Assembly: GCF_029894125.1 (NCBI RefSeq)
Contig: NZ_JARXYZ010000023.1
Span: forward strand, 1 to 64,000
Length of the DNA: 64,000 nucleotides
Direction of reading: 5' to 3'
Source of the DNA: Kitasatospora sp. MAA19
GTDB lineage: Bacteria; Actinomycetota; Actinomycetes; Streptomycetales; Streptomycetaceae
Below are positions 1 to 8,265 of this stretch, in pieces; position 1 is the stretch's first letter, and each line of letters begins with the position of its first letter. A program made the position numbers and the translations under genes. The notes beneath the pieces are model-generated. The model was not told where the DNA came from and did not search any database. It saw only the letters and a list, made by a program, of their open reading frames with translations.

Positions 1-1
1 C

Positions 2-100
2 GCCTGGCTCCACACCTACAATCACCACCGCGGACACACCGCACTCGCAGGCCAACCACCCGCAAGCCGCATCCCCAACCTCACGGGACAGAACACCTAG
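2..100 (+). mobile_element. 3' end of an IS481-family transposase (cut by window edge)
   Basis: Reading from base 2 gives 32 codons and a TAG stop at 98-100. The peptide begins AWLHTYNHHRGHTAL and ends with PNLTGQNT. The YNHHR-GHTAL stretch and a PxNLTGQ-type tail are the usual C-terminus of IS481-family integrase/transposases (DDE enzymes). Only the tail is present because the rest lies outside the window, so I cannot say whether the element is intact. Its stop TAG overlaps the stop of the gene on the other strand: the four bases CTAG at 97-100 serve both genes. No terminal inverted repeat could be identified beyond the stop. Confidence 0.85.
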
Positions 101-693
101 CGCGCCTCGACCGGCTCGCCGCTGTCCTGGTCGAGGTTGAAGACGCGCCGATAGGAGTCGGTGACCACGGTGATCTGGTCCCGGCCCGTCCAACTCGCCT
201 CCACCAGCCGGGCGTCGTCCGGAGCCCGGCCGATCTGGGCCAGTGACCAGCGCCGCGCGGTCCAGCCCGCACCGGCCTCCAGCAGCACCTGCCAGTCGTC
301 GCCGCTCTTCGGTCCGACGCCGTACGAGCGGTGCACCACGACCAGGGCCCGCTCGGGCTGAGCCGGGGCGGTCTCCCGGCGGCGGGTCTCGGCCGCCGCG
401 ACCTTGTGCGCGGCCAGCACGCCGAGCAGGAACACCACGCCGGCGGTCACCGTGACCGCGCGGGTGGCCGTCCGTACGGCGGTGCGCCGGTCGCCCAGCC
501 AGGCGGCGGCGATCAGCGCGGCCAGCGCTGCACCGAGCAGCAGCTCGGGCTGGTTCAGCAGGTCGGCGACCAGCATCAGCCCGCCCGAACGGCTCTCCCA
601 CTGCCCCTCGGTGTAGAGCAGCACGGCGGTCACCCCGGCCGCCAGCAGCAGCCGGACCAGGACGCGCCTGGCCTTCGGCATCCGGTTCCTCAT
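97..693 (-). CDS. Hypothetical membrane protein with three predicted helices
   Basis: The 198-residue protein is not one I recognise. Hydrophobic segments at about residues 9-27, 50-66 and 78-98 suggest three membrane helices. About 100 polar residues follow, probably outside the membrane, with beta-type alternation (ALVVVHRSYG, DQITVVTDSYR). The ATG at 691-693 has a G-rich ribosome site just upstream. The gene ends in EPVEAR and its stop lies in the CTAG shared with the transposase tail, so its native C-terminus may have been altered when that element arrived. A hydrolase gene lies 19 bp upstream on the same strand, so the two may be co-transcribed. Function unknown. Confidence 0.7.
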   Translation of the reverse strand: MRNRMPKARRVLVRLLLAAGVTAVLLYTEGQWESRSGGLMLVADLLNQPELLLGAALAALIAAAWLGDRRTAVRTATRAVTVTAGVVFLLGVLAAHKVAAAETRRRETAPAQPERALVVVHRSYGVGPKSGDDWQVLLEAGAGWTARRWSLAQIGRAPDDARLVEASWTGRDQITVVTDSYRRVFNLDQDSGEPVEAR

Positions 694-712
694 CGTCCCC
701 CCGTCCGATGTG

Positions 713-1261
713 TCACAGCTCAGCGAGCAGCTTGCGGCCCTCCGGCCAGTCGCCCAGCCCGGAGTCCGAGTTGAGGTGTCCGTGCGCGCCCGGTTCGACG
801 TACCGGGCGCCCCAGGCCCCGGCGAACAGCCGGGACCGCTCGGGGGCGGCCCACGGGTCGTCGGTGCTGGCGACGACCACGGTCGGGAACGGGAAGGGAG
901 CCAGGGCCACCGGGCGGAAGCCGGCCAGCTCCGGGACCTCGGCGGTGTCGATGTCGGCGGGGGCGACCAGCAACGCGCCGCGCACCGCGGCGGTCCGCTC
1001 GGCGGGCGCGGTGGCCACCCAGTGGGCCACCGTGATGCAGCCGAGGCTGTGGGCGACCAGCACCACCGACCCGTCGGCGGCGGCCTCGGCCACCGCCGCG
1101 TCCACCCGGGCCACCCAGTCCGGCTGGTCGGGGTGGTCCCAGTCGGCCTGCTGCACCCGGCGGAACGCGTCCGGTTCGGCGCTCTCCCAGCGGGTCTGCC
1201 AGTGCTCGGGGCCCGAGTTCTGGTAGCCGGGCAGGACGAGGTAGGTGGTGCGGTCCGGCAT
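713..1261 (-). CDS. RBBP9/YdeN-family serine hydrolase
   Basis: The 182-residue alpha/beta hydrolase spans the whole family length. It opens with YLVLPGYQNSGPEHWQ, the standard N-terminal signature of RBBP9-like enzymes. The nucleophile is Ser72 in AHSLG, the acid Asp134 or Asp135 in STDDPWAA, and the base His162 in HGHLNSDSG. These positions sit at a constant offset of three from the human RBBP9 triad (Ser75, Asp138, His165). It is cytosolic, with no signal peptide. The family hydrolyses small esters or peptides; the bacterial substrate is unknown. The ATG has a clear GGAGGAG ribosome site. It is divergent from the DJ-1 gene across about 260 bp that must hold both promoters. Confidence 0.9.
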   Translation of the reverse strand: MPDRTTYLVLPGYQNSGPEHWQTRWESAEPDAFRRVQQADWDHPDQPDWVARVDAAVAEAAADGSVVLVAHSLGCITVAHWVATAPAERTAAVRGALLVAPADIDTAEVPELAGFRPVALAPFPFPTVVVASTDDPWAAPERSRLFAGAWGARYVEPGAHGHLNSDSGLGDWPEGRKLLAEL

Positions 1262-1519
1262 GGGCTCCTCCGGGAGTGCGGTCGTGGCGGCAGCAGGAGT
1301 CTAGGACGCGCGCCGCCGCCGCCCGCAGCCGGGCGGTGACCCGGCGCACACGGACGGCGGCGGGCGCGCAGCGAGGGTCACACGTCGCAGCCCGGCCGGT
1401 GCGCCCTGTTGCCAACGGCCCGGCCGGTGCGGGAGGTTGGACCGGACCCGCGCCGCCGGTGGCCACCGGACCGGGCCCGCGCCATGTCGGACGCTCGACC
1501 ATGTGGAGGGATGTCGGCG

Positions 1520-2086
1520 ATGACATCGAAGATCCTGCTCGTCACCGGGGACGCCGCCGAGTCGCTGGAGGTGTTCTACCCCTACCAACGCCTGCGCGAG
1601 GAGGGCTACCAGGTCGACATCGCCGCCCCGACCAAGAAGCGCCTCCAGTTCGTCGTCCACGACTTCGTCGACGGCTACGACACCTACACCGAGAAGCCCG
1701 GTTACACCTGGCCCGCCGACCTCGCCTTCGCCGACGTCGACCCGGCCGACTACGTCGCGCTGGTCATCCCCGGCGGTCGCGCCCCCGAGTACCTGCGCAA
1801 CAACGCCGACGTGCAGCGGATCGTCCAGCACTTCTTCGCCGGTGACAAGCCGGTCGCGCAGATCTGCCATGGCCCGCTGATCACCGCCGCGGCCGGGGTG
1901 CTGTCCGGCCGCCGCAGCTCCGCCTACCCGGCGCTGGAGCCGGACGTGAAGGCGGCGGGGGCCGAGTTCGTCGACGGCGAGGCGGTGGTGGACGGCGTCG
2001 TCGTCTCGGCCCGCGCCTGGCCCGACCACCCGGCCTGGCTGCGCGCGTTCATCGAGATCCTGCGCACCAAGGCCCCGGCCTCCTGA
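1520..2086 (+). CDS. DJ-1/PfpI-family protein (class I glutamine amidotransferase-like)
   Basis: The 188-residue protein has the DJ-1/PfpI fold throughout. The nucleophilic elbow is AQICHGP with Cys116-His117, and LVIPGGRAPEYLR precedes it as in PfpI/YhbO proteins. Members act as deglycases, glyoxalase-like hydratases or chaperones; the substrate cannot be told from sequence. I chose the ATG at 1520 because GGAGGG at 1505-1510 is well placed for it and nearly touches the alternative ATG at 1511, which would add three residues (MSA). No signal peptide, so it is cytosolic. The downstream region carries a decayed serine-hydrolase fragment before the next gene. Confidence 0.88.
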   Translation: MTSKILLVTGDAAESLEVFYPYQRLREEGYQVDIAAPTKKRLQFVVHDFVDGYDTYTEKPGYTWPADLAFADVDPADYVALVIPGGRAPEYLRNNADVQRIVQHFFAGDKPVAQICHGPLITAAAGVLSGRRSSAYPALEPDVKAAGAEFVDGEAVVDGVVVSARAWPDHPAWLRAFIEILRTKAPAS

Positions 2087-2142
2087 CCCTCCCCGGCCCG
2101 CCGCGCCCCCGCCCCGGACCTTCGGGGCCACCGTGCTGCCCC

Positions 2143-2232
2143 ATGGCCGGCCCCTCCGGCGCGGGCATCTCCACCACGGCGGACCTGGGGACGTTCATCC
2201 GCGCCCCACTCGGCGGCCGACTGCTGCGCCTC
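2143..2232 (+). pseudogene. Fragment of a serine beta-lactamase/DD-peptidase-like hydrolase
   Basis: The plus strand here encodes AGISTTADLGTFIRAPLGGR followed by LLRLA. This matches the conserved 'STxxDLxRFxRALLGGRLL' block found about two-thirds along beta-lactamase-fold serine hydrolases. No SxxK, YxN or HTG motif and no start codon accompany it, and it stays readable for only about 30 codons. I read it as a remnant of a deleted gene. It lies between the DJ-1 and carbonic-anhydrase-like genes, which otherwise flank an empty 244-bp gap. Confidence 0.5.
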
Positions 2233-2330
2233 GCAGGGCCAGGGTCCGGCTGCGGACGGCCACCCCCTACGCTGACCGGCGACCCGTAACGGCCCACCGT
2301 CACGGGGAACCGTCACCAGGAGGACGAGAC

Positions 2331-2867
2331 ATGGCAGAGCCGCTGATCGCCGCAGTCGGGGGCAGGGTGCCCGCCGTCGACCCGAGCGCCTTCCTCGCAC
2401 CGAACGCCGTCGTGGTCGGGGACGTGACGATCGGCCGGGGCGCGGGCGTCTGGTACGGGGCGGTGCTGCGCGGCGACGCCGAGTCCATCACCGTCGGCCC
2501 GGACAGCAACATCCAGGACAACTGCACCCTGCACGCCGACCCGGGCTTCCCGCTGGTGGTCGGCCAGCGGATCTCGGTCGGGCACAACGCGGTGCTGCAC
2601 GGCTGCGTGGTCGAGGACGACGCCCTGGTCGGGATGAACGCCACTGTGCTGAACGGCGCCCGGATCGGCGCCGGGTCGCTGGTCGCGGCCGGCGCGGTGG
2701 TGCCGCAGGGGATGCGGGTGCCGCCCGGCTCGCTGGTCGCGGGCGTCCCGGCCAAGGTCCGCCGCGAGCTGACCGAGGACGAGAAGGCCGGCATCAAGGC
2801 CAACGGCGAGGGCTACCTGCTGCTGGCCGCCGCCCACCGCGAGATCGAGCCCCTCGACAGGCCTTAG
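2331..2867 (+). CDS. Gamma-carbonic-anhydrase-like hexapeptide-repeat protein
   Basis: The 178-residue protein folds as a left-handed beta-helix: repeated hexapeptides of the type V-x-G-D-V-T-I-G run from about residue 25 to 135. Three histidines, His68, His85 and His90, match the zinc ligands of the Cam/YrdA/PaaY family, including the five-residue spacing of the last two. Members hydrate CO2 or act as thioesterase-like or assembly proteins, usually as trimers; activity here is not certain. The ATG follows AGGAGGACGAG, an excellent ribosome site, so the longer open frame upstream is not coding. The gene converges on the MFS gene and the two overlap by four bases at their stops. Confidence 0.9.
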   Translation: MAEPLIAAVGGRVPAVDPSAFLAPNAVVVGDVTIGRGAGVWYGAVLRGDAESITVGPDSNIQDNCTLHADPGFPLVVGQRISVGHNAVLHGCVVEDDALVGMNATVLNGARIGAGSLVAAGAVVPQGMRVPPGSLVAGVPAKVRRELTEDEKAGIKANGEGYLLLAAAHREIEPLDRP

Positions 2868-4105
2868 ACGTACTGACCCCCGACGCCGAGAGGCGTCACG
2901 GCCGCGGCCGGCTCCGGTGCGACGGGGGCCGGCCGGTGCCGGTCGGCGGCCCAGGCGAGCACCGCGATCAGCGCGCCCGAGCCGGCCAGGCCGGCGCCCA
3001 CCAGGGTCGGTGCGGTCCAGCCGAGCCGGGCGTCCAGCGCCAGCCCGCCGAAGTAGGCCCCCTGCGCGTTGGCCAGGTTGAACGCGCCCTGCACTGTCGC
3101 CGAGGCCAGCGTCGGCGCGCTGCGCGCCTTCTGCAGGACCAGCGTCTGCACCGCCGGCACGATCGCGAATCCGAACAGCCCGATCAGCACCACCGTGACG
3201 GCGGCCGACCAGCGGGCGTGCGCGGTCACGGCGAACAGCGCCAGGGTGGCGGCCAGCAGCACGAAGGCCGCGCAGACCGTCGGGCGCAGCGCCCGGTCGG
3301 CCGCGAACCCGCCGAGCACGTTGCCGATCGTCATCCCGACCCCGAACAGCGCCAGCACCAGCGTCACCGAGCCGGTCGCGTACCCGGAGACCTCGGTGAG
3401 CAGCGGCGCGATGTAGCTGTAGCAGGCGAAGAAGCCGCCGCAGCCGAACACCACGGTGGCCAGGGCCAGCCACAGCTGCCCGTTGCGGAAGGCCCGCAGC
3501 TCGTGCCGGAGCCCGGACTGCCCGGGGGAGGGCAGCGGCGGCACCAGCCGCGCGATGGCGAGCGTCCCGGCGGCGGCGATCAGGACGACCACCAGCATGG
3601 TCGCCCGCCAGCCCAGGTGTTGGCCGAGCAGGGTGGCGGCCGGTACGCCGACGATGTTGGCGACGGTCAGGCCGGAGAACATCACGGCCACCGCCCGGGC
3701 CCGCCGGTTCGGGGCGACGAGCTCGGCCGCGGCCACCGCACCGGCCCCGAAGAACGCGCCGTGCGGAAGCCCGGTGACCAGCCGGGCGGCGGCCAGCGTC
3801 CAGAAGTCCGGCGCGAGCGCGCACAGCAGGTTTCCGGTGGCGAACAGCCCGGCGAGCGCCACCAGCACCGTCTTGCGCGGACGCCGGGCGGCCAGCGCGG
3901 TCAGCAGTGGGGCGCCGACGACCACGCCCAGCGCGTACGCCGAGATCAGCCAGCCCGCCTGCGGGATGGAGACCCGCAGGTCGTCGGCGACCTGGGGGAG
4001 CAGCCCCATGGCGGCGAATTCGGTGGTGCCGATGGCGAACGCGGTGACGGCCAGCGCGAGCAGCGCGAGAGGCAAGGGGGTGACTCCGGGGTGACGCCCG
4101 CGCAC
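2864..4105 (-). CDS. MFS transporter, DHA1-type drug/sugar efflux (Cmx/AraJ-like)
   Basis: The 413-residue protein has twelve predicted membrane helices. It carries the early signature FAIGTTEFAAMGLLP and the PHGAFFGAG loop after helix 4, both typical of the AraJ/Cmx (chloramphenicol-type) branch of the DHA1 exporters. Proton-coupled export of a small molecule is expected; the substrate is unknown. The GTG start at 4105 is used because no ATG lies before the first helix. The ribosome site is weak. The stop overlaps the stop of the convergent carbonic-anhydrase-like gene. The C-terminal tail of about 25 residues is Ala/Pro-rich and cytosolic. Confidence 0.88.
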   Translation of the reverse strand: MRGRHPGVTPLPLALLALAVTAFAIGTTEFAAMGLLPQVADDLRVSIPQAGWLISAYALGVVVGAPLLTALAARRPRKTVLVALAGLFATGNLLCALAPDFWTLAAARLVTGLPHGAFFGAGAVAAAELVAPNRRARAVAVMFSGLTVANIVGVPAATLLGQHLGWRATMLVVVLIAAAGTLAIARLVPPLPSPGQSGLRHELRAFRNGQLWLALATVVFGCGGFFACYSYIAPLLTEVSGYATGSVTLVLALFGVGMTIGNVLGGFAADRALRPTVCAAFVLLAATLALFAVTAHARWSAAVTVVLIGLFGFAIVPAVQTLVLQKARSAPTLASATVQGAFNLANAQGAYFGGLALDARLGWTAPTLVGAGLAGSGALIAVLAWAADRHRPAPVAPEPAAAVTPLGVGGQYV

Positions 4106-4231
4106 GGGGAGGCGGCGGCGGGACGGGGGATTCGTTCGTCCGGCATCCTAATCCGGCCGCATGACGCCGCCGTGAGGTCCGTGTGACGGGTGGGGGTCGC
4201 CAGCGCGGCGTCCACGCGCGAGACTGGGTGC

Positions 4232-4468
4232 ATGTGCCGCAACATCAAGACGCTGCGACCGCCGGTGACGCCCGACGCCGACGACGACGACTTCCGCGCC
4301 GCCGCGCTGCAGTACGTCCGGAAGGTGTCCGGCTTCCGTGCCCCGGCGGCGCACAACCGGGAGGCCTTCGAGCGGGCCGTGGACGTGGTCGCCGAGGCGA
4401 CCGCCCGGCTGCTCGCCGAACTCGAGGTCCGCGGCGCGCCCGCCCGGGCCGCCGAGGCCACCGTGTAG
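4232..4468 (+). CDS. DUF2277-family small protein
   Basis: The 78-residue protein starts MCRNIKTLRPP, the invariant opening of the DUF2277 family, and continues with the helical block AALQYVRKVSGFRAPAAHN. The family is widespread in actinobacteria and has no assigned function; the N-terminal Met-Cys-Arg-Asn could bind metal, but that is a guess. I start at the ATG at 4232 because the family begins exactly there, although the frame is open upstream. It is divergent from the MFS exporter and followed on the same strand by two other short conserved genes. Confidence 0.88.
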   Translation: MCRNIKTLRPPVTPDADDDDFRAAALQYVRKVSGFRAPAAHNREAFERAVDVVAEATARLLAELEVRGAPARAAEATV

Positions 4469-4540
4469 GCACTCCCGCCGCAGGACGGGCCCGTCGGTCG
4501 GGCCGGCGCCGGGCCACGAGACCGGGATCAGGAGACGGAG

Positions 4541-4777
4541 ATGAACCCAGCCAACCGTTACATGCTCACCTTCCCCGGCACACCCGGCACCCAGGCCCCG
4601 CAGGACGTGGTCGTGGTCACCCGCACCAGCGCGACCGGCCCCGGTGGACACCCCGTGTACGAGGACGCCAGCGGCATCGTCCGGGCCGAGATCAGCGACG
4701 CCGGCGAGGTCCGGATGCTCGCCAGCGGCGGCCACCAGTCCCCGCACCTGCCCGTCCACGCCGAGCCGCTGCCCTGA
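4541..4777 (+). CDS. Small conserved protein, probably DUF6296 family
   Basis: The 78-residue protein contains RYMLTFPGTPGTQAP at the front and AEISDAGEVRMLASGGHQ near the end. I associate this pattern with the small DUF6296 proteins that are frequent in Kitasatospora genomes; this is from memory and unverified. No signal peptide or membrane helix. The ATG follows GGAGACGGAG, a good ribosome site. Function unknown. Downstream of its stop lies an imperfect GC-rich repeat. Confidence 0.72.
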   Translation: MNPANRYMLTFPGTPGTQAPQDVVVVTRTSATGPGGHPVYEDASGIVRAEISDAGEVRMLASGGHQSPHLPVHAEPLP

Positions 4778-4794
4778 CCGCCCGGCTGCCGCCC

Positions 4795-4870
4795 GGCCCG
4801 ATCGCCCGCTCCGGCCGCCGGATCGCCGCTCCGCCCGGCCCGATCTCCGCTCCGCCCGCCCGATTTCCGG
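4795..4870. repeat. Imperfect tandem repeat after the stop of the small gene
   Basis: Units of the form CCGATCnCCGCTCCGCCC recur about three times with drift between the stop at 4777 and the next start at 4914. The copies vary at several positions, so this is the weakest of the post-stop repeats in the window. Confidence 0.45.
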
Positions 4871-4913
4871 GAACCGCCCGGCCACCGCCCGTCCCTGGGG
4901 CAGAATCGCGGGC

Positions 4914-5198
4914 ATGACCACAGCACGCTGGCAGGGCACCGTCATCGCCGAGAGCGACGAGACCGTCGTCGTCGAGGGCAACCACTACTTTCCGGCCGAT
5001 TCGGTCCGGACCGAGTTCCTGCGCCCGTCCGGGACCACCACCGTGTGCAGCTGGAAGGGCACCGCCGGCTACTACACGCTGGACGTGGACGGGCAGACCA
5101 ACCCCGACGCGGCCTGGTTCTACGCCGACCCGAAGCCGGAGGCCGAGGAGATCCGCGACCGGGTGGCGTTCTGGCGCGGGGTGGAGATCACCGACTAG
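4914..5198 (+). CDS. DUF427-domain protein
   Basis: The 94-residue protein is a single DUF427 domain. It begins with a beta-strand leading into ESDETVVVEGNHYFP, then has CSWKGTAGYYTLDVDG and ends with the helix EEIRDRVAFWRGVEI. Each of these is characteristic of DUF427, a small beta-rich fold found alone or in pairs. No enzymatic role has been established. I chose the ATG at 4914 because the family starts there and the frame upstream is composed of the GC-rich repeat. It is probably cytosolic. Confidence 0.88.
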   Translation: MTTARWQGTVIAESDETVVVEGNHYFPADSVRTEFLRPSGTTTVCSWKGTAGYYTLDVDGQTNPDAAWFYADPKPEAEEIRDRVAFWRGVEITD

Positions 5199-5234
5199 CG
5201 CGTACCGCCGGGGCCGAGGGGGTACCGGATATCC

Positions 5235-6116
5235 ATGGCAGTCTTCCGTAAACCCGGACATTCCAGACGCGCCCCCGATCCCACCCCGGCCCCCGCCCCC
5301 GACGTCGGCCTGGCCGGCGAGCTCGCCGAACTGGTCGAGGAGGCCGAGCAGTCCGTCGGGGACTGGCAGGTCGCCGAGTACCGCGCCGAGCGCGGCCGGG
5401 GCCGGGCCCTGGTGGGGAACGTGGCCCGCCTGCTCGGCACCGGCGGCCGGGCCGCCGCCCGGGGCGCCGCGTTCGGCGGCCGGGCCCTGACCGAGCAGCT
5501 GGTGCAGACCGCGCCCCGGATCCCGGTGCGCGACCTCGCCACGCTGCGCGCCCAGCACCCCGGCGCGACCGACCCCGAGGCGCTGGCCGACCTGCTGGTC
5601 ACCGGCGCGGTCCGGGCCTCCGGCGCGCTGGGCGCGGGCGTGGGGGCGGCGGCGATGATGCCGGTGCCACCCGCGATGCCGGTGGAGATCGCGGCCGAGA
5701 CGCTCGCCGTGGCGGCCGTGGAGATCAAGCTGATCGCCGAGCTGCACGAGGTCTACGGCGCCCGGGCCCCGGGCAGCATCACCCAGCGTGCCGGGGCCTA
5801 CCTGGGAGCTTGGGCCAACCACCGGGGGATCGACGCGGGACTGCTGACCCGGCCGGCCGGGTTCGCCGCGCTGGCGCTCGGTGCGGAGGTGCGCCAGCAG
5901 GTCCGCCGCCGGCTCACCCGCAGTTCGCTGCGCCGGCTGCCGTCGCTGACCCCGCTCCTGGTCGGCGCCGGCATCGGGGCCACCGTCAACCGGCGCGACA
6001 CCCGCCGGCTGGCCGGCGAGGTCCGGACGGACCTGCGCTCGCGTCCCCCGGCCGACCGCGCCTACTGGGCCGCCGCGGCGCCGGTGGTGAAGGGCGAGGT
6101 CGTCCCGGGGGAGTGA
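5235..6116 (+). CDS. Conserved hypothetical protein with a hydrophobic core
   Basis: The 293-residue protein is not firmly assignable. The first 25 residues are Pro/Ala-rich and polar. A helical region follows (GELAELVEEAEQSVGDWQVA), and a hydrophobic Gly/Ala-rich stretch at about residues 130-165 (LGAGVGAAAMMPVPPAMPVE) could insert into a membrane. The layout, with an Ala-rich hydrophobic centre followed by AAVEIKLIAELHEVYG, recalls the EcsC-like proteins of actinobacteria, but that is a resemblance only. The ATG at 5235 follows the DUF427 stop by 36 bases, so the two may share a transcript. Confidence 0.65.
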   Translation: MAVFRKPGHSRRAPDPTPAPAPDVGLAGELAELVEEAEQSVGDWQVAEYRAERGRGRALVGNVARLLGTGGRAAARGAAFGGRALTEQLVQTAPRIPVRDLATLRAQHPGATDPEALADLLVTGAVRASGALGAGVGAAAMMPVPPAMPVEIAAETLAVAAVEIKLIAELHEVYGARAPGSITQRAGAYLGAWANHRGIDAGLLTRPAGFAALALGAEVRQQVRRRLTRSSLRRLPSLTPLLVGAGIGATVNRRDTRRLAGEVRTDLRSRPPADRAYWAAAAPVVKGEVVPGE

Positions 6117-6167
6117 ACAGGACGTGCCGGGGGTCCTGCCGGGCTCGGCCGGACCCCCGGACAAACC

Positions 6168-6506
6168 CTAGGCCCCCGGTGGCGCCGGGGCGGCCGCGCC
6201 GCGGCCGGCCTTGACGCCGTTCACCATCGCCTGGTGGATCGCTCGCGCGGTGGTCTCGTCGGCCGCCGGCACGGGGCTGCCGGCCACCGTGTACCAGTCC
6301 AGCGCGCCGGTGTACTGGACCGTCAGCCGGGTCTCGCCGTCGACCCAGGTGGTGTGCACGGTGAGGTCGCCGGAGATGGGGCCGACCTCGGTGGTGGTCA
6401 CCCCGCCGGGTCCGCTGATGATCGACTGCGTGGTCCAGGTCGCCCACGACGTGCGCGGGTCGACGGGCGGTTGGGCCTGCCTGCCGTTGTGATCGTGTTC
6501 GGTCAT
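6168..6506 (-). CDS. Hypothetical protein, 112 aa
   Basis: The start at 6506 is fixed by GGGAGGAT just upstream and begins MTEHDHNGRQ. The central part alternates hydrophobic and polar residues (TVHTTWVDGETRLTVQYTGA), which indicates a small beta-sheet domain, and the end is an Ala-rich helix. No signal peptide, membrane helix or known motif. It converges on the 293-residue gene. I do not recognise the family. Confidence 0.65.
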   Translation of the reverse strand: MTEHDHNGRQAQPPVDPRTSWATWTTQSIISGPGGVTTTEVGPISGDLTVHTTWVDGETRLTVQYTGALDWYTVAGSPVPAADETTARAIHQAMVNGVKAGRGAAAPAPPGA

Positions 6507-6565
6507 GCGCCTATCCTCCCCCGCCGGTGAGCCGCCACCCGGGCGACGACACCTGCGGTCGCGAA

Positions 6566-6590
6566 GGCCGCCCGGTGCCACCGGGCGGCC
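6566..6590. terminator. Hairpin, 11-bp perfect stem
   Basis: GGCCGCCCGGT at 6566-6576 and its exact complement at 6580-6590 flank a 3-base loop. It sits 16 bp after the stop of the small acidic gene on the minus strand and between two minus-strand genes, which suits a factor-independent terminator of the GC-rich type without a U tract. Confidence 0.6.
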
Positions 6591-6606
6591 GGCTGCTCAC
6601 AGATGC

Positions 6607-6771
6607 TCAGCGATCCGGACCGGACTCCTCCAGGGTGGGCGCACCCTCCGCCTGGGAGGTGTCCTGCGCGTGCAGGTTCTGCATCGAGGTGATGCCTTCT
6701 TCGGGATCCGCGGCGCGGACGTCCTCGTCGCGGTCGGCGCTCACCTCGGACCGTTCGCTCATGTCGGTCAT
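6607..6771 (-). CDS. Small acidic protein, 54 aa, downstream of the P450
   Basis: The gene would encode a very acidic, Ser/Asp/Glu-rich peptide starting MTDMSERSEVSADRD and ending TLEESGPDR. It contains no Cys, Trp or Tyr and is probably disordered. A second ATG at 6762 would shorten it by three residues. It lies 161 bp after the P450 on the same strand and is followed by a strong hairpin, so it may be the last gene of the ferredoxin-P450 unit. The frame is open far upstream, so composition alone cannot prove that it is translated. No family recognised. Confidence 0.4.
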   Translation of the reverse strand: MTDMSERSEVSADRDEDVRAADPEEGITSMQNLHAQDTSQAEGAPTLEESGPDR

Positions 6772-6932
6772 CGCGGACTCCGTCTCCTCGGCCGGTCCGA
6801 GCGCGCCCGGGCCAGGGGCGCGGCAGGGCCGGGTCTGTCCCTCGCCCTTCCAGCCTGCCCCCGCCCCGGCGTCAGGGCCAGCCGGACCACCGGTCCGCCG
6901 GCCGGCCCCGCCCGTTCGTCGACCGGGCGCCG

Positions 6933-8147
6933 TCACCAGGTGACGGGCAGTGACCGCATTCCGTAGATGAGCGTCTCCGAGCGGAACTCCAGCTTGTCCG
7001 GTGTGGCCGCCAGCCGCAGGCCGGGCAGCCGCCGGAACAGCGTGGCCAGGGCGATCTGGAGCTCGGCCCGGGCCAGCGGCTGACCGAGGCACTGGTGCAC
7101 GCCGAAGCCGAAGGCCATGTGCCGCCGGGCGTCCCGGCCGAGGTCGAGTTCGTCGGCCGGCCGCCGGTCGGCACCGCCGAACAGGTTCTCGTCCTGGTTG
7201 GCGGTGGAGAGCAGCGCGATCACGCCCTCCCCAGCCTTGATCACGGTGCCGCCCAGCTCGACGTCCTCCAGCGCCACCCGCGGCAGCCCGGTGTCCACGA
7301 TGGTCAGGTGGCGCAGCAGCTCCTCGACGGCGCCGGGCAGGGTCGCCGGGTCGGCCAGCAGGGCGATCTGCTCGGGCTGTTCGAGCAGCAGGGCGGTGGA
7401 GAGCGAGATCATGTTCGCGGTCGTCTCGTGCCCGGCGACCAGCAGCAGGACGCCGGTCGAGGCGATGTCGTCGGGCGTGAGGTCGTCCCGGACGGCGAGG
7501 CGGCTGAGTATGTCGTCGCCCGGCTGCTCCCGCTTGTCGGCCACGAGGCCACCGAGGTACTCGCTCAGCTCGTCGAAGGCGGCCCGGACCTCCTCGGCCG
7601 AGCCGTGCTTGCTGAGCAGGGTCCGGCTCAGCCCCTGGAAGCGGTCCCGGTCCTCGTACGGGACGCCGAGCAGCAGGCAGATCACCAGCGAGGGGACCGG
7701 CAGCGCGAACTCGGCGACCAGGTCGGCCTCGGTCCTGCCGTCGGTCATCCGGTCGAGTGCCTCGTCGACGATCTGCTGGATGTCGGGGCGCATCGCCTCG
7801 ACCCGCTTGACCAGGAAATCGCCGGTGACCATCCGGCGCTGCCGGGCGTGCTCGGGGTCGTCGAGCCGGATGAAGCTCGGGTTCTCGATGATGAGCTCCC
7901 GGCGGTTGGCCACCAGCATCGGGAAGGCCGGGTGGCGGGCGTCGGCGCTGAACCGGCGGTCGGACAGGATGGCGCGGACCTCGGCGTAGCCGGTGGCCAG
8001 CCAGCAGGACTCGCCGTCGGGCAGGCTGGCGCGGGTGAGCGCCGCCGTCGCGGCGGCCTCGGTGTAGGCGGGCGGCGGGCTGAACGGGCAGCCGACGGCG
8101 CGTGGGGCCGGCATCGGCACGGCCTGGGTGGTGGGTGTGCTCGTCAA
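6933..8147 (-). CDS. Cytochrome P450 (CYP105-like)
   Basis: The 404-residue soluble P450 is complete. It has the I-helix oxygen-activation motif AGHETT at 238-243, the ExxR motif of the K-helix (EELLR) and the haem loop FGFGVHQCLGQPLAR with the thiolate ligand Cys353. Length and the DPEHARQRRMVTGDF segment resemble actinobacterial CYP105-type hydroxylases, though subfamily cannot be fixed without a search. The gene for a matching 3Fe-4S ferredoxin lies 118 bp upstream on the same strand, so the pair likely forms a short electron-transfer chain supplied by a ferredoxin reductase encoded elsewhere. Substrate unknown; no biosynthetic genes flank it. Confidence 0.95.
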   Translation of the reverse strand: MTSTPTTQAVPMPAPRAVGCPFSPPPAYTEAAATAALTRASLPDGESCWLATGYAEVRAILSDRRFSADARHPAFPMLVANRRELIIENPSFIRLDDPEHARQRRMVTGDFLVKRVEAMRPDIQQIVDEALDRMTDGRTEADLVAEFALPVPSLVICLLLGVPYEDRDRFQGLSRTLLSKHGSAEEVRAAFDELSEYLGGLVADKREQPGDDILSRLAVRDDLTPDDIASTGVLLLVAGHETTANMISLSTALLLEQPEQIALLADPATLPGAVEELLRHLTIVDTGLPRVALEDVELGGTVIKAGEGVIALLSTANQDENLFGGADRRPADELDLGRDARRHMAFGFGVHQCLGQPLARAELQIALATLFRRLPGLRLAATPDKLEFRSETLIYGMRSLPVTW

Positions 8148-8265
8148 GGTGGGGTCTCCTTGCGTCGCGATGTCCTCGGTTGGGTGGGTTGGTGGTGCCG
8201 GGGCTGACGGTCCGCGCGGCGGCGGTCGGGAACGGTCAGTAGTCGTCGGGAGCCGGTCGGGCGTC

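Noticed and set aside
6607..6771. Small acidic gene as a lanthipeptide precursor
   Set aside because: No cysteine, no class III leader LxLQ motif and no modifying synthetase nearby.
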